Part shown: piece by piece, positions 55,351 through 64,000 of the stretch | Position numbering within the stretch: the first letter of the stretch is position 1 | How the letters are laid out: each line of letters opens with the position of its first letter | NCBI GenBank assembly: GCA_016110215.1 | Contig: JADWQD010000002.1 | Location: 1,798,001-1,862,000, forward strand | Direction: 5' to 3' | DNA length: 64,000 nt | DNA from: Capronia americana | Taxonomy: Eukaryota; Ascomycota; Eurotiomycetes; Chaetothyriales; Herpotrichiellaceae | The notes under the pieces: generated by a model | What the model saw: only the letters and a program-made list of their open reading frames with translations | Databases searched by the model: none | Told to the model about the DNA's origin: nothing | Position numbers and translations under genes: made by a program

Positions 55351-56735
55351 TTACACGCTTTCAGTACCGCACCATTGGGCGATGAACAGCGCGATCGCGA
55401 CCGTCACCCTCTTGACGCTCTCAATGCTGACCCATTCGTCAAACCCGTGGATGTCGCCGCTGATAGGCCCGTACACCAACGCGGGAATCTTGTCGTAGAT
55501 GCTGTGGACACGCGCGTCGAGATATGCCGTCGAGGTCTGGTACGTTAGGTCCTGGCCCGTCGCTTGCTTGTGCGCTGTGCGCAGCACCCCCTCGGCATCA
55601 CTGCCCGGCTCGAGCACGTAGCCTTCGGCGTAGAATCCGTTCCACGTCACCTTGGGCGGGTTCTCGCTGAGGTAGGAATCCGTGCGGGCAAATTCGGCGA
55701 TCTTCTTCTCGATCTCCTCGGCCGCGGACTGGGCGCTCACACCAGGCACAATGGCGATCCGACAATCCATGCGGCACCAGGCCGGGACCGAGCTCTGCCA
55801 GTCTCCGGCGTTCACGATCGCGATGTTCAAATCTGATCAAGGGGCACGCATTAGTCAGGGACATGGAGCTTGGGGTTTTGCTAGGCGGTAGTCGGAAACA
55901 AAAAGTACGAGCACGCCAACTCACTCAAGGGATGCTTTTCCTTCTCGAAGAACTGGGCATTGACGTGCCGTTCGTTCCACTCGGCTTCCAATTCGCGCAA
56001 CGGCGTCACTAGCTTCCAACATGCGTCGATGGCATTGACTCCCGTGCTCATGGCTCGGACGTGTACCGGCCTGCCACGCACCTCGACCTGGAACCACAAG
56101 ACCCCCACGTTGGCGCGCACCAGCTGCTCCTGCACCGGCTCGGGGATGAGCACCGCGTCAGCCTTGTAGCCTTTCAGATGGGTCATCAGCGTGCCGTTGC
56201 CGGTCGATTCCTCCTCGGGCACAGACTGCAAGATGACCTCCGAGGCGGGCTGCAGACCGATGCGTCGTAGCGCGTCAAGCGCCCACAGATTCGCGGCATG
56301 TCCACTTCTCATGTCGCCGGCCCCTCTGCCGTAAAGCTTGTCACCGACGATTTTGGCACTGTACGGGTCGTCTTCCCACATGTCGACCGGCCCCAAAGGC
56401 ACGACATCGATATGGCCGTTAAGGATGAGGCTCTTGCCCTCGGCGTGCTGCGATTTGGGCTTATGTGTGCCTACGACAACGGGGGCTCGAGAGTGGGAAG
56501 CACTGAACCTGCCGCCGCCAACATGCTTGCCGAGTGCTTCCTCGTCCATGTCAAACTTCACAGGATCATATCCTCGGTCCGCGAACTGCTGAAAGACAAA
56601 GTTCTGGACCTCTGCCTCCTCGCCGCGCTGGCCGCCAAACCGAATCAGTTTCTGAGTATAAGCAATCTGCTCGTCAAAACCCTTGGACACGGACTCTGCG
56701 ATCGCCGTAACGAGGTCTTCTGAGAGGGCTGGCAT
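55351..56735 (-). CDS. M20 family metallopeptidase / deacylase
   Basis: The exons are 56735-55925 and 55832-55351 (minus), with a 92-nt intron and a codon split A|AT, giving 430 residues. It belongs to the acetylornithine deacetylase / succinyl-diaminopimelate desuccinylase / carboxypeptidase group, with two zinc ions. Catalytic features are LILNGHIDVVPLGP (H108, D110), GRGAGDMRSGH (D141), SVPEEESTGNG (catalytic E175/E176) and the final zinc His in GDIHGFDEW. A dimerisation domain lies between about residues 200 and 320. The amide substrate cannot be determined. No signal peptide, so probably cytosolic. It is divergent from a methyltransferase gene with 508 bp between starts. Confidence 0.93.
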
Positions 56736-57243
56736 GGCGAGGGTGTTCTCTCAACTGGTCAAGTATTGCTCGTGTGCAGAAGAGATCTCTGGAGAGCGCT
56801 TGTATGGAGCTTGACTGCCAACATTGCTTCGTCGAGCGTTATATAGATCTGTCTCCGCACGGACATCTCCATCTCTGCAGCGCGATGCGAGGATAGCCAG
56901 CGCTTCGTGTTTTCATTGGTCGCGAGATCAGCCAGTTCAACGGCAGGATGGGATGTAGGCTCGCTTGCCCGTTCCAGACACATGCTTCCTCTTCTAGCCA
57001 AAGCCTGAATGCGTCGACGGCAATTGCGCGTCGTTGGCCACACATGGCGGGGTACCTGTCGGGAACGGAGCAGGCTGAAGTGGGGCGGTCTGTAGTGACA
57101 AGGATACTTCAAGGGAGATTGTCGAGACTGAGTCATAACCTCCCTCAACTTGAGAATCTTTGAAATATCTTCTGCGAGTGTGCCAACCCTGGACACATCC
57201 TTTCTTGACTTGAAGTCGGGCTTTGCAGGCAAGCATAGCAAGC
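56736..57243. other. Divergent promoter (M20 peptidase / methyltransferase)
   Basis: 508 bp between two ATGs. It holds a TATATAA on the minus strand for the peptidase. It is the only sequence available to drive both genes, so shared control is possible. Confidence 0.5.
56839..56845 (-). promoter_or_regulatory. TATA box of the M20 peptidase gene
   Basis: TATATAA on the minus strand, about 105 bp upstream of the peptidase ATG. A good match in sequence and distance. Confidence 0.5.
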
Positions 57244-58260
57244 ATGGCAACTACCGCAACTTCAGAGTCCCCCGACCGGGACCCGACGTTTCGCAATTAC
57301 GATTCTGCTTCAGCACAGAAATACCTCCAGCATCGTCCAGGCTACGAAGCCAAGCTCATCGATCTTATCATATCTCACCACACATCGTCGGGTGGAGAAC
57401 TGAACCTGGTCCTTGACGTAGGCTGCGGTCCGGGCATCGCAACGAGGTCTCTTGCACCGCATTTTCAGCACGCTATCGGCGCGGACCCGGGCCAGAGCAT
57501 GATTGAGACGGCGAAAACCGTTCCATGCTCAACGAAATCGGGGGAGCCCATTACGTATGAGGTCTCTGCGGCCGAAGCCTTGAGTGGTTTGTCGGCGCTG
57601 AAAAAGTTCTCGACGGACGGGTCGGGCTCTGTGGATCTTATCACGGCGGCCACGGCAGCGCATTGGTTTGATATGCCGCGTTTCTGGGGCGAGGCGGCCA
57701 AGATTCTCAAGCCTGGGGGGAGTGTGATATTTTGGTGCCATGGGGGTTACAATGTCGACCCCAACACTACGCCCAACGGGACCAAGCTGCAGGAATGGTT
57801 TAAGAAATTTGAACAGGAGACAATTGCTCCCTACGAACTGCCGGGAAACAAGATCGCTCGAGAGCTGTATCTCAATCTCGGCATGCCCTGGGAATGTCTT
57901 GATCGTCTTGACGGAGAAGATCTGGGCCTGAAGAAGCTCCTGGATGAGTTTGATGAGAAAGAGTTTGTCAGGCTGGAGTTCAACAAAGACGGGTATGTGG
58001 CGCCCGGGGAAACGTTCTTCTCCGGAGGCATACGAGTGGACTTTCACAGAGCTAAGGCTATGATGGGAACTGCTAGTCCCATCACTCGCTGGCGAGAAGC
58101 AAATAAGGAGAAGGTGGAAAAGGGAGAACTCGAGGACGTGATAGACCACCTCATCAGGCGCACCAAAGAGATAATGGAAGAAGTGCCAGAAGGCAAGGGC
58201 AGGGACTGGTTTGACGGCGGCAGCGCGTTGGTTGTATTGGTGGTGAAGAAGAGGAAGTGA
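57244..58260 (+). CDS. SAM-dependent methyltransferase, trans-aconitate methyltransferase-like
   Basis: A single exon of 338 residues; the ATG at 57244 is preceded only by a TTG-led extension. The class I Rossmann motif I VLDVGCGPG is at about 56-64. The acidic motif II region is HAIGADPGQSMIETA and a later motif is LITAATAAHWFDMPRF. ILKPGGSVIFW is the usual post-motif strand. The layout, with YDSASAQKYLQHRPGY at the start, resembles the yeast Tmt1 group, which methylates trans-aconitate and related acids. The substrate remains inferred. Cytosolic. It shares an upstream region with the M20 peptidase gene. Confidence 0.88.
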   Translation: MATTATSESPDRDPTFRNYDSASAQKYLQHRPGYEAKLIDLIISHHTSSGGELNLVLDVGCGPGIATRSLAPHFQHAIGADPGQSMIETAKTVPCSTKSGEPITYEVSAAEALSGLSALKKFSTDGSGSVDLITAATAAHWFDMPRFWGEAAKILKPGGSVIFWCHGGYNVDPNTTPNGTKLQEWFKKFEQETIAPYELPGNKIARELYLNLGMPWECLDRLDGEDLGLKKLLDEFDEKEFVRLEFNKDGYVAPGETFFSGGIRVDFHRAKAMMGTASPITRWREANKEKVEKGELEDVIDHLIRRTKEIMEEVPEGKGRDWFDGGSALVVLVVKKRK

Positions 58261-58666
58261 GTAGAAAGTCAGGGCCACAGCGAGAAAGTAGTGAACCACA
58301 GTTCATTGAGGGACTTGTCTGATAGTACCGTGAGCTTCAACTCGCCAACAGGCTAATTAGCAAGCCACACGCAGGCTGACATGGAACATTGAGAGGAAGA
58401 TGAGCCGAACTTGAATCCTGCAATTCGACAGCCTCGCCGCCAAGACTTTTGGCTTGGCTGATGCAAGGCTGCGGTGGTTTTCGCCGACTTTCTTGGACGC
58501 AGTTTTCAATGTCCAACACCTTGCAAACACCCGGCGGCCATCCTCACAGCGCGATCCACCCCCGCCCCTGGCTCGACCCTTGCAGCATTCTCGCGATTCC
58601 TAGCAGGCTGACAACCGTGCCAATCTTTGCGCACGGCGGCGCAACTGACCGCCCATTTGAATCAAA
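58261..58666. other. Spacer upstream of SmD1
   Basis: 406 bp. Presumed 3' end of the methyltransferase gene and SmD1 promoter. Nothing else recognised. Confidence 0.4.
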
Positions 58667-59180
58667 ATGAAGCTCGTCAGGTACGTACTAACAACGGCTA
58701 TTTGGGTTGAACTTCCTTGCTGAGCAGAGTGCGGCTGCAGTCTTCTCCCACCTTTGCGCCGCCGGAGAATCACTTGAACTGACATCTGGTAGGTTTTTGA
58801 TGAAATGCGCGAATGAGTCTGTCACGATTGAACTCAAGGATGGGACCATTGTCTCCGGCACCATCACCTCGGTGTCTCCCCAGATGAACACGGCGCTGCG
58901 GGCAGTCAAGATGACGACCAAAAACCGCACGAATCCTCTTGCGCCGAGCGAGACCATCAGCCTGGATACCATCAATATCCGTGGTTCTAGCATCAGATAC
59001 TACATCCTGCCTGACTCGCTACCTCTCGATACACTGCTCATAGATGATCAACCGAAGCCGAAGAATAAGGCACGGAAAGAGGGCGAATCGCGGGGCGGCC
59101 GAGGCGGTCGTGGCGGGCCTAGAGGTCGTGGAAGAGGCGGAGGAGGAGGACGCGGTCGTGGCAGAGGCAGAGGCTTCTAA
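58667..59180 (+). CDS. smd1: Small nuclear ribonucleoprotein SmD1
   Basis: The exons are 58667-58680 and 58793-59180; a 112-nt intron follows only 14 coding bases (MKLV, then R split AG|G). The product has 133 residues. The Sm1 motif is seen as SVTIELKDGTIVSGTI and the Sm2 motif as INIRGSSIRYYILPD. The tail is an RG/RGG repeat (about 100-133), the usual target of symmetric arginine methylation. SmD1 is part of the heptameric Sm ring on U1, U2, U4 and U5 snRNAs and is needed for splicing. The linker between the Sm motifs (KNRTNPLAPSETISLDT) is several residues longer than in most relatives I know. The first exon is too short to find by ORF length alone. Confidence 0.96.
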
Positions 59181-60896
59181 GCTAAAAGCAAATTGGTGGG
59201 ACGGACGTTTGGCAGCTGCCATCACAGAACCAGACCCTTACCGGGCCCGAGGAGGCATTCACGGCGCGGGTCAACGGCCAATGTCTCGGTTATCCAATGG
59301 AGGCACACCAGCATGCCAGAATATGGATGATACACGCGACCGGGCATTCTGGCGACACTCCATCAAGTCTGTCAGTTTGTGTACCGTCAGGATTGGGATA
59401 TCAACATGAGACACAGGTGACGCTCTGTCTCTCGAGGCAGGCTAAAGTTACTACGACGGTCCTAGGAACAAGGGATCCAGACCAGGTCAGCTCTGGCATG
59501 TTATGAGACAAAAACCATTCATATTTAAAAGTTCACCAGAGACATCGAAAGAAAAGCGACCTTGAATCAGGAAGGTCAGGTCAGGTCAGGTCGTCTTTTC
59601 TACGACAGCTACGAAGACTACCTCTAAATTACCGAATGAACTCGAATGAACATCTGCCGCCTGCTTTGCATCTTCGGTGTGGCCCACGAAGTACTACACT
59701 ACCCCTCACTCCCAGACTGATCCGTCAAATGAAGGCCTCAACGTAGTCGACGTACCGTGCAACCGCCAGCGTCGAGAACCCGAACGCGATGGTCTTATTT
59801 TCGTGGCTACAAAATAGGTGACGTACACAGTCCGCCTCAAAGCCCCTGGCTGACCAAGCGACTCGGAGCTCATGAGAAGTACGATTCTGTCATTTCTTGT
59901 AGTGTCCTCGCGCTTGACTGCGTATGTACGTGGCCACACCATTTGCTTACACGCGTTGTGGCAAGGTCACTTAGTTTACTAAAGCGGCGTCGAGGACTAG
60001 TCGAGATTAGTTAGCTGGTGCGGCTGACCAACGTGCGAATCTCGATGCTCGCCCGTGAATCCTGAGGAAACCTCACAACTCACTCCTACTCGACAGCATG
60101 CCATCCCCAATCCCACCAGCCGGAGCCTCAAGGTTGGGTTTTCTCGCCGCGACATGCATGTCTCCGGACCCGAACAACCGAGAGTGCCGAATAAGCAACG
60201 CCGCTGGATCTCCTCTGTCCTGAGATGAACACCAAGCCATGGATGGCCCCCCGTCCCCTCCGTATTCCGTGCTTGATCACTTTTCAGCTCGCGAGGATGC
60301 TATTCCCGGAGGCGAATACATATATACGGGCCCAGATCTCGTGTGAGATCCCGCTGATACAAGGCTACATACTTACATGCAGTACGCTAGGCTAGGCCTC
60401 GTATCTCCATGCCCCCGGTCCTGGCTGAGGCAGCGATCCAGTGGCTCAATAACATTTAGGAATGTGCGAGAAAAGAAAAAACCGGCCCCGCCACAAAAGC
60501 ACAGCCTTGGACGAACAAAGCTTGCCTCAGCTGCCCGGTTCTGTTACCCTGTCGCGCCTGGCCGCCCAAGATGGGGTATGAGTAGAAGTGAAGTGAGAGT
60601 GATAGGGTGAGTGTAATATGTATGTGTGAGTCTAAATAGGAGCGGGAGCGGGAGTGTGGAGCATGCGTGCGGCTTATTTGCATCGATATAAAGCAATCAC
60701 AACAATCAATCCATGGTACGCAGAGTTTGTACCTTGAGTTAATATTTGTTTGTTCTGTGTCGTTTACTAAAGAACTAATTACTTCGTACTGCGGAGGAAA
60801 AGATACATCCCTTCTTGCCTTGCCTTGACTTGCTTCCGTCGCTTCACACACACACACATGCCACATACAAAATACAGAACACAGAATACCTCATCA
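59181..60896. other. Spacer upstream of the cystathionine gamma-synthase gene
   Basis: 1.7 kb. It holds a GGTCA tandem repeat at 59574-59592 and a CA tract near 60846. No coding region supported. Confidence 0.45.
59574..59592. repeat. GGTCA tandem repeat
   Basis: Three GGTCA units followed by a partial unit (GGTC), about 390 bp after the SmD1 stop. Confidence 0.8.
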
Positions 60897-62573
60897 ATGG
60901 CCGCCGAGATTCAAACCCCCTTTGGCACGGCAATGCCCCCAGCGCCCAGACACGCCATCACCGTCCATCTTCCGGCATGGCAGTCGATCGTGCGGTTCAA
61001 CAATCGCGATCCCGCACTGCTCGCCCAGTTGAAGAGCATGTATCCCCGGTTTGTGCTGCATAAGGATGTATTAGAGCTCACGCAGAAGATAATGAAGCTC
61101 GCGAACATCGACCCCAAAACCCAGGGGTGCTATATCTTCCCTTCGCTCCAGGCTGCGAGTATGTGTGTCGACTTTGCGACCTCGGCGGCTCGAGGCGAGG
61201 GCACGATCTCCCGGGATGGGGACGGGATATCGATTCGGATCTTCAAGACGCGCGTCCCGCTCCCGTCGATCGCGCTCTACGCCGTCGTTTTCCCTGTCGA
61301 TAAAACTCCCACGGTCCACAGCTTCTGGCTCAACGCCGGGGTTGGGATCTCGTCGCGCCTGGCGGAAGATTGCTTGACGAGTGTTGACCCTCTGGTAGAG
61401 GTGAAGTTGGGGGACGAGACGGAGGGTGAGGTCAACACAGCCAGCACCCCGTGGACAACGCCCGCCCACATGACGCTCGAGGAACGGATATCCATCATGC
61501 TGAACCGCGCCCCAGCTGGGAATCGCACGACCCAAGTCTCCCCTGCGGACGTGTACCTCTTCCCCACTGGGATGGCAGCCATCTACTGGACGCACCGCTT
61601 CGTGCTGGACCAGTTCAGCGGCCCCTCCGCCTTGTTCGGCTTCTCCTTCCACTCGACCATCCACGTGCTCGAGGATTTCGGCCCGGGGTCCGAATTTTTC
61701 GGCCTAGGCGACGAATCCGACCTGCTCAAACTCGAGAGACACCTCGCAACGAGAGAGGAGGCCGGAAACAGAGTCCAGGCCATCTGGGCGGAATTCCCGA
61801 CCAACCCACTCCTGCGCGTGCCGGACCTGCGCCGCCTCCGCCATCTCGCGACTCAATACAGCGCCCTCCTGATCATCGACGACACGATCGGCTCGTTCGC
61901 CAACGTCGACCTCCTCCCCGTGGCCGACATCGTCGTCACATCCCTGACAAAATCGTTCAGCGGCTTCGCGGACGTCATGGCCGGGAGTGTCGTGCTGTCG
62001 CCGCTGTCCGCGCACTACGCCGCGCTCAAGACGCTCTTCGCCACGACCTACCGCGCGACCATGGGGCTGTACGCGCGCGACGCCGCCCAGCTGGAGCTCA
62101 ATTCCCGGACGTACCTTTCCCGAGCGAGCATCTTGAACACCAACGCCGAAGCGGTGGTCAGCTTCTTGGACATGAAGGCCGAGGACCCATCTAGTAGTGT
62201 CAAGACCGTTTTTTACCCAACCACCAGCCAGGCCATGGTGGACAACTATGCCCCCTTCCTAAGGCAGCCGACGGCCGATTTCCCCCGCCCAGGGTATGGA
62301 TGTCTGTTTAGCGTCGAGTTCCAAGACGAGGCCTCGGCGATTGCCTTCTACGATCACCTGCACGTGCATATGGGTCCGCATTTGGGGGCGCACCGCACGA
62401 TCGCGCTGCCATATACCCTGGGGGTGTATGGCGGGGAGTTGGAGCGGGTTAAGGGTTTTAATCTGCGGGTAACGCAGGTGAGGGTGTCGGTGGGGTTGGA
62501 GGACAAAGAGGAGTTGGTCCACACGTTTAAGGTTGCGGTGGATGCGGCTGATAAGGAGTATGCTAAGAAGTGA
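60897..62573 (+). CDS. Cystathionine gamma-synthase-like PLP enzyme (Str2 type)
   Basis: A single exon of 558 residues from the ATG of MAAEIQTPFGTAMPP; another in-frame ATG 39 bp upstream (60858) is less family-like. It is a fold-type I enzyme of the Cys/Met metabolism family. The PLP lysine is K352 in TSLTKSFSGFADVMAGS. Other landmarks are YLFPTGMAAIYWTHR (the cofactor phosphate region) and LLIIDDTIGSFAN, with Asp stacking on the PLP ring. The N-terminal third (YPRFVLHKDVLEL) is the extra domain seen in the fungal Str2 group. The expected reaction is formation of cystathionine from an O-acylhomoserine and cysteine in transsulfuration. A related gamma-lyase role cannot be excluded. Confidence 0.88.
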   Translation: MAAEIQTPFGTAMPPAPRHAITVHLPAWQSIVRFNNRDPALLAQLKSMYPRFVLHKDVLELTQKIMKLANIDPKTQGCYIFPSLQAASMCVDFATSAARGEGTISRDGDGISIRIFKTRVPLPSIALYAVVFPVDKTPTVHSFWLNAGVGISSRLAEDCLTSVDPLVEVKLGDETEGEVNTASTPWTTPAHMTLEERISIMLNRAPAGNRTTQVSPADVYLFPTGMAAIYWTHRFVLDQFSGPSALFGFSFHSTIHVLEDFGPGSEFFGLGDESDLLKLERHLATREEAGNRVQAIWAEFPTNPLLRVPDLRRLRHLATQYSALLIIDDTIGSFANVDLLPVADIVVTSLTKSFSGFADVMAGSVVLSPLSAHYAALKTLFATTYRATMGLYARDAAQLELNSRTYLSRASILNTNAEAVVSFLDMKAEDPSSSVKTVFYPTTSQAMVDNYAPFLRQPTADFPRPGYGCLFSVEFQDEASAIAFYDHLHVHMGPHLGAHRTIALPYTLGVYGGELERVKGFNLRVTQVRVSVGLEDKEELVHTFKVAVDAADKEYAKK

Positions 62574-63858
62574 TTCCCTACGTGGCTCAGGAACCGATTC
62601 TTACGGCGTTGATGTGGTGAGTTGGTTGGTTGTATGGAGAGTCACTGTGGTTGTACGGTGAGCATGGTAGAATGTATAACCGGTCGGGATTTGGTTAGGC
62701 GCTTGACAAGTTTCGACATACTGTGTGGTGTGTAGCGTGTAACCGGATACAGCGTGAAGCTCATGAGAAGAAAGTGCTGCGGCTTGTGAACTGTGGACTG
62801 TGGACTGTGGACAGGACTTTCTGCAACGCCATAACTTCGGTTGTCGGAAGCGTTTTCAGCCTTCTCTTCCATTGATATTAAATTGGGAGGCTCATCCAGT
62901 TGAAAGTCCTGATGTCGTCGATTGGGCGGATCCGAGAGATCATCGTGTCCTATTGGACTGCCAGCGTTCGTATACCATGGGTGATATCTTGTAGTCCATC
63001 ACTCGATGAATTCCTTGCCGCCAGTTTCGAAGGTTGGCGGGCAGAGCCAGCAGGCATCATTCGCGCAGGTCTTGCCATTAGAACCATCCCAGGCACGACG
63101 AAAAAGCCTTCGCAACGACTCAAAAACAGGGGCCTGCCAAACATCGTTGAACCATGGTAAAAATGCCCGAGATGCCAGTCTTAGTGGTACAAAACAGGGT
63201 AAATTGACACCGTCGGCCACCTGACTCACAGCCTACTCACCTCCCGCTCACCTCGCACTCTGAGTACAACTCGCGTTCTCACTATCGACTCGCCCGCCAT
63301 TTCCCTGCTTGATAATGGCCTCTGCTCCTGCGCCACGCTGGAATACCGCCGGTCCTCGCTTCCGTGGCCTCCGGCGTGCTGCACTCATCTATGTCTTTCA
63401 GGTTATCCGAGTCTGTTCGGGACCGGATCCAAAAGATGCATCAATGAGCTGCGGATACGGAAACGCATCAAGAAACTTCGATTCCGATGATCTGGGGACC
63501 CTGTATACCGACATGGACATGACTTGGAGCTCATCGTAGGACGCCATTCTTCAACACTGACCGCGCTGTGCTGTGGGGAGTAAACTGTGCCCGACAAACG
63601 AGACTCTGGTCTTGTTGAACAACGATTTGCAGACGGGCAGAAACAGAAACAACGAAGGACGTATTTTGTTTTACATTTTGCTCAAGAAGCTGGAGTCGAG
63701 AACATTGGAAGTTAAGTGCCTGTGCCTACCCCCGAGAAAAAGCCGTACAGATCCACTCCACTGGGGAGTGGAAAGATTGAAATGTGCTTTAGTGCTTGCT
63801 CTCCTTGTACAGTATGTGGCTCCGTTGCAATAGCTCCTCCGATCTGTGCCATCAATGC
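62574..63858. other. Terminal spacer with one weak ORF
   Basis: 1.3 kb. It has a GTGGACT repeat near 62795-62811. An ATG frame at 63315-63539 (74 residues, start context ATAATGGCC) has no recognised domain. An acceptor-like TTTCAG lies inside it, so a spliced gene is possible but not supported. Confidence 0.35.
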
Positions 63859-63936
63859 TTATTTCTTCATCTGGCTCATCTTGTTCTCCAGTTCCGTCAC
63901 GTAGGAGTGAATCCGTTGCACGGCTGCTTGTAGTGC
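63859..63936 (-). CDS. Probable last exon of a gene running off the window
   Basis: On the minus strand, a branch-like GCTAAT and acceptor ACAACAG precede an open segment of 25 codons ending in TAA at 63859. It encodes ALQAAVQRIHSYVTELENKM and a final SQMKK. The heptad-like spacing of hydrophobic residues suggests a coiled coil. The donor exon should lie beyond 64000 or in the last 60 bases. Family not recognised. Confidence 0.4.
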   Translation of the reverse strand, partial: ALQAAVQRIHSYVTELENKMSQMKK

Positions 63937-64000
63937 CTGTTGTCGCGGGATTAGCGTTGGCCTTCCTATAACAGAGACGTGGATAGTATGCAAGTAAGAG

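Overview
This window reads as nuclear DNA of a filamentous ascomycete (Pezizomycotina). The genes carry short GT-AG introns, mostly 47-112 nt, with branch sites of the CTAAC/CTGAC type. The set includes a cyanide-insensitive alternative oxidase, KAR9, a copper-fist regulator, a Zn2Cys6 regulator and a fungal-type SmD1. No bacterial operon logic, CRISPR array, rRNA or convincing tRNA was seen. The exact order cannot be fixed by eye; Eurotiomycetes is plausible but unproven.

Layout. 1-8.3 kb is gene-poor: one small Zn2Cys6 gene (minus, 5.0-5.7 kb) and a possible decayed gene (about 6.8-7.8 kb). At 8.4-11.8 kb lies the karyopherin Kap123. 11.8-19.5 kb is a second gene-poor stretch with only weak small-ORF candidates. 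At 19.5-21.6 kb is a vacuolar-type Ca2+/H+ exchanger. At 22.7-25.2 kb a small cupin (minus) and an ABM-fold protein (plus) are divergently arranged. They are followed by a metallophosphoesterase (25.9-26.9 kb) and a copper-fist factor (28.1-29.9 kb), both minus.

31.9-40.7 kb holds PEP carboxykinase, PEX11 and a 4-coumarate:CoA-ligase-like enzyme ending in the peroxisomal signal AKL. Together these suggest peroxisomal acyl activation feeding gluconeogenesis. A 2.9 kb spacer with a degenerate 22-bp tandem array separates PEX11 from the ligase. 41.6-54.1 kb is gene-dense: a Git1-type glycerophosphodiester transporter, a GFA/Mss4-like zinc protein, an unrecognised 532-aa protein, acylphosphatase, alternative oxidase and KAR9. 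55.3-62.6 kb holds an M20 peptidase divergent from a Tmt1-like methyltransferase, then SmD1 and a Str2-like cystathionine gamma-synthase. The last 1.4 kb contains a probable terminal exon of a minus-strand gene that runs out of the window.

No clear new multi-gene system was found. The best leads are the peroxisome/gluconeogenesis neighbourhood, the possible mitochondrial presequence and long ORF-bearing intron of PEPCK, a GC-AG intron inside the zinc cluster of the regulator, the cupin/ABM pair, and short dispersed palindrome-like motifs in the gene-poor stretches.
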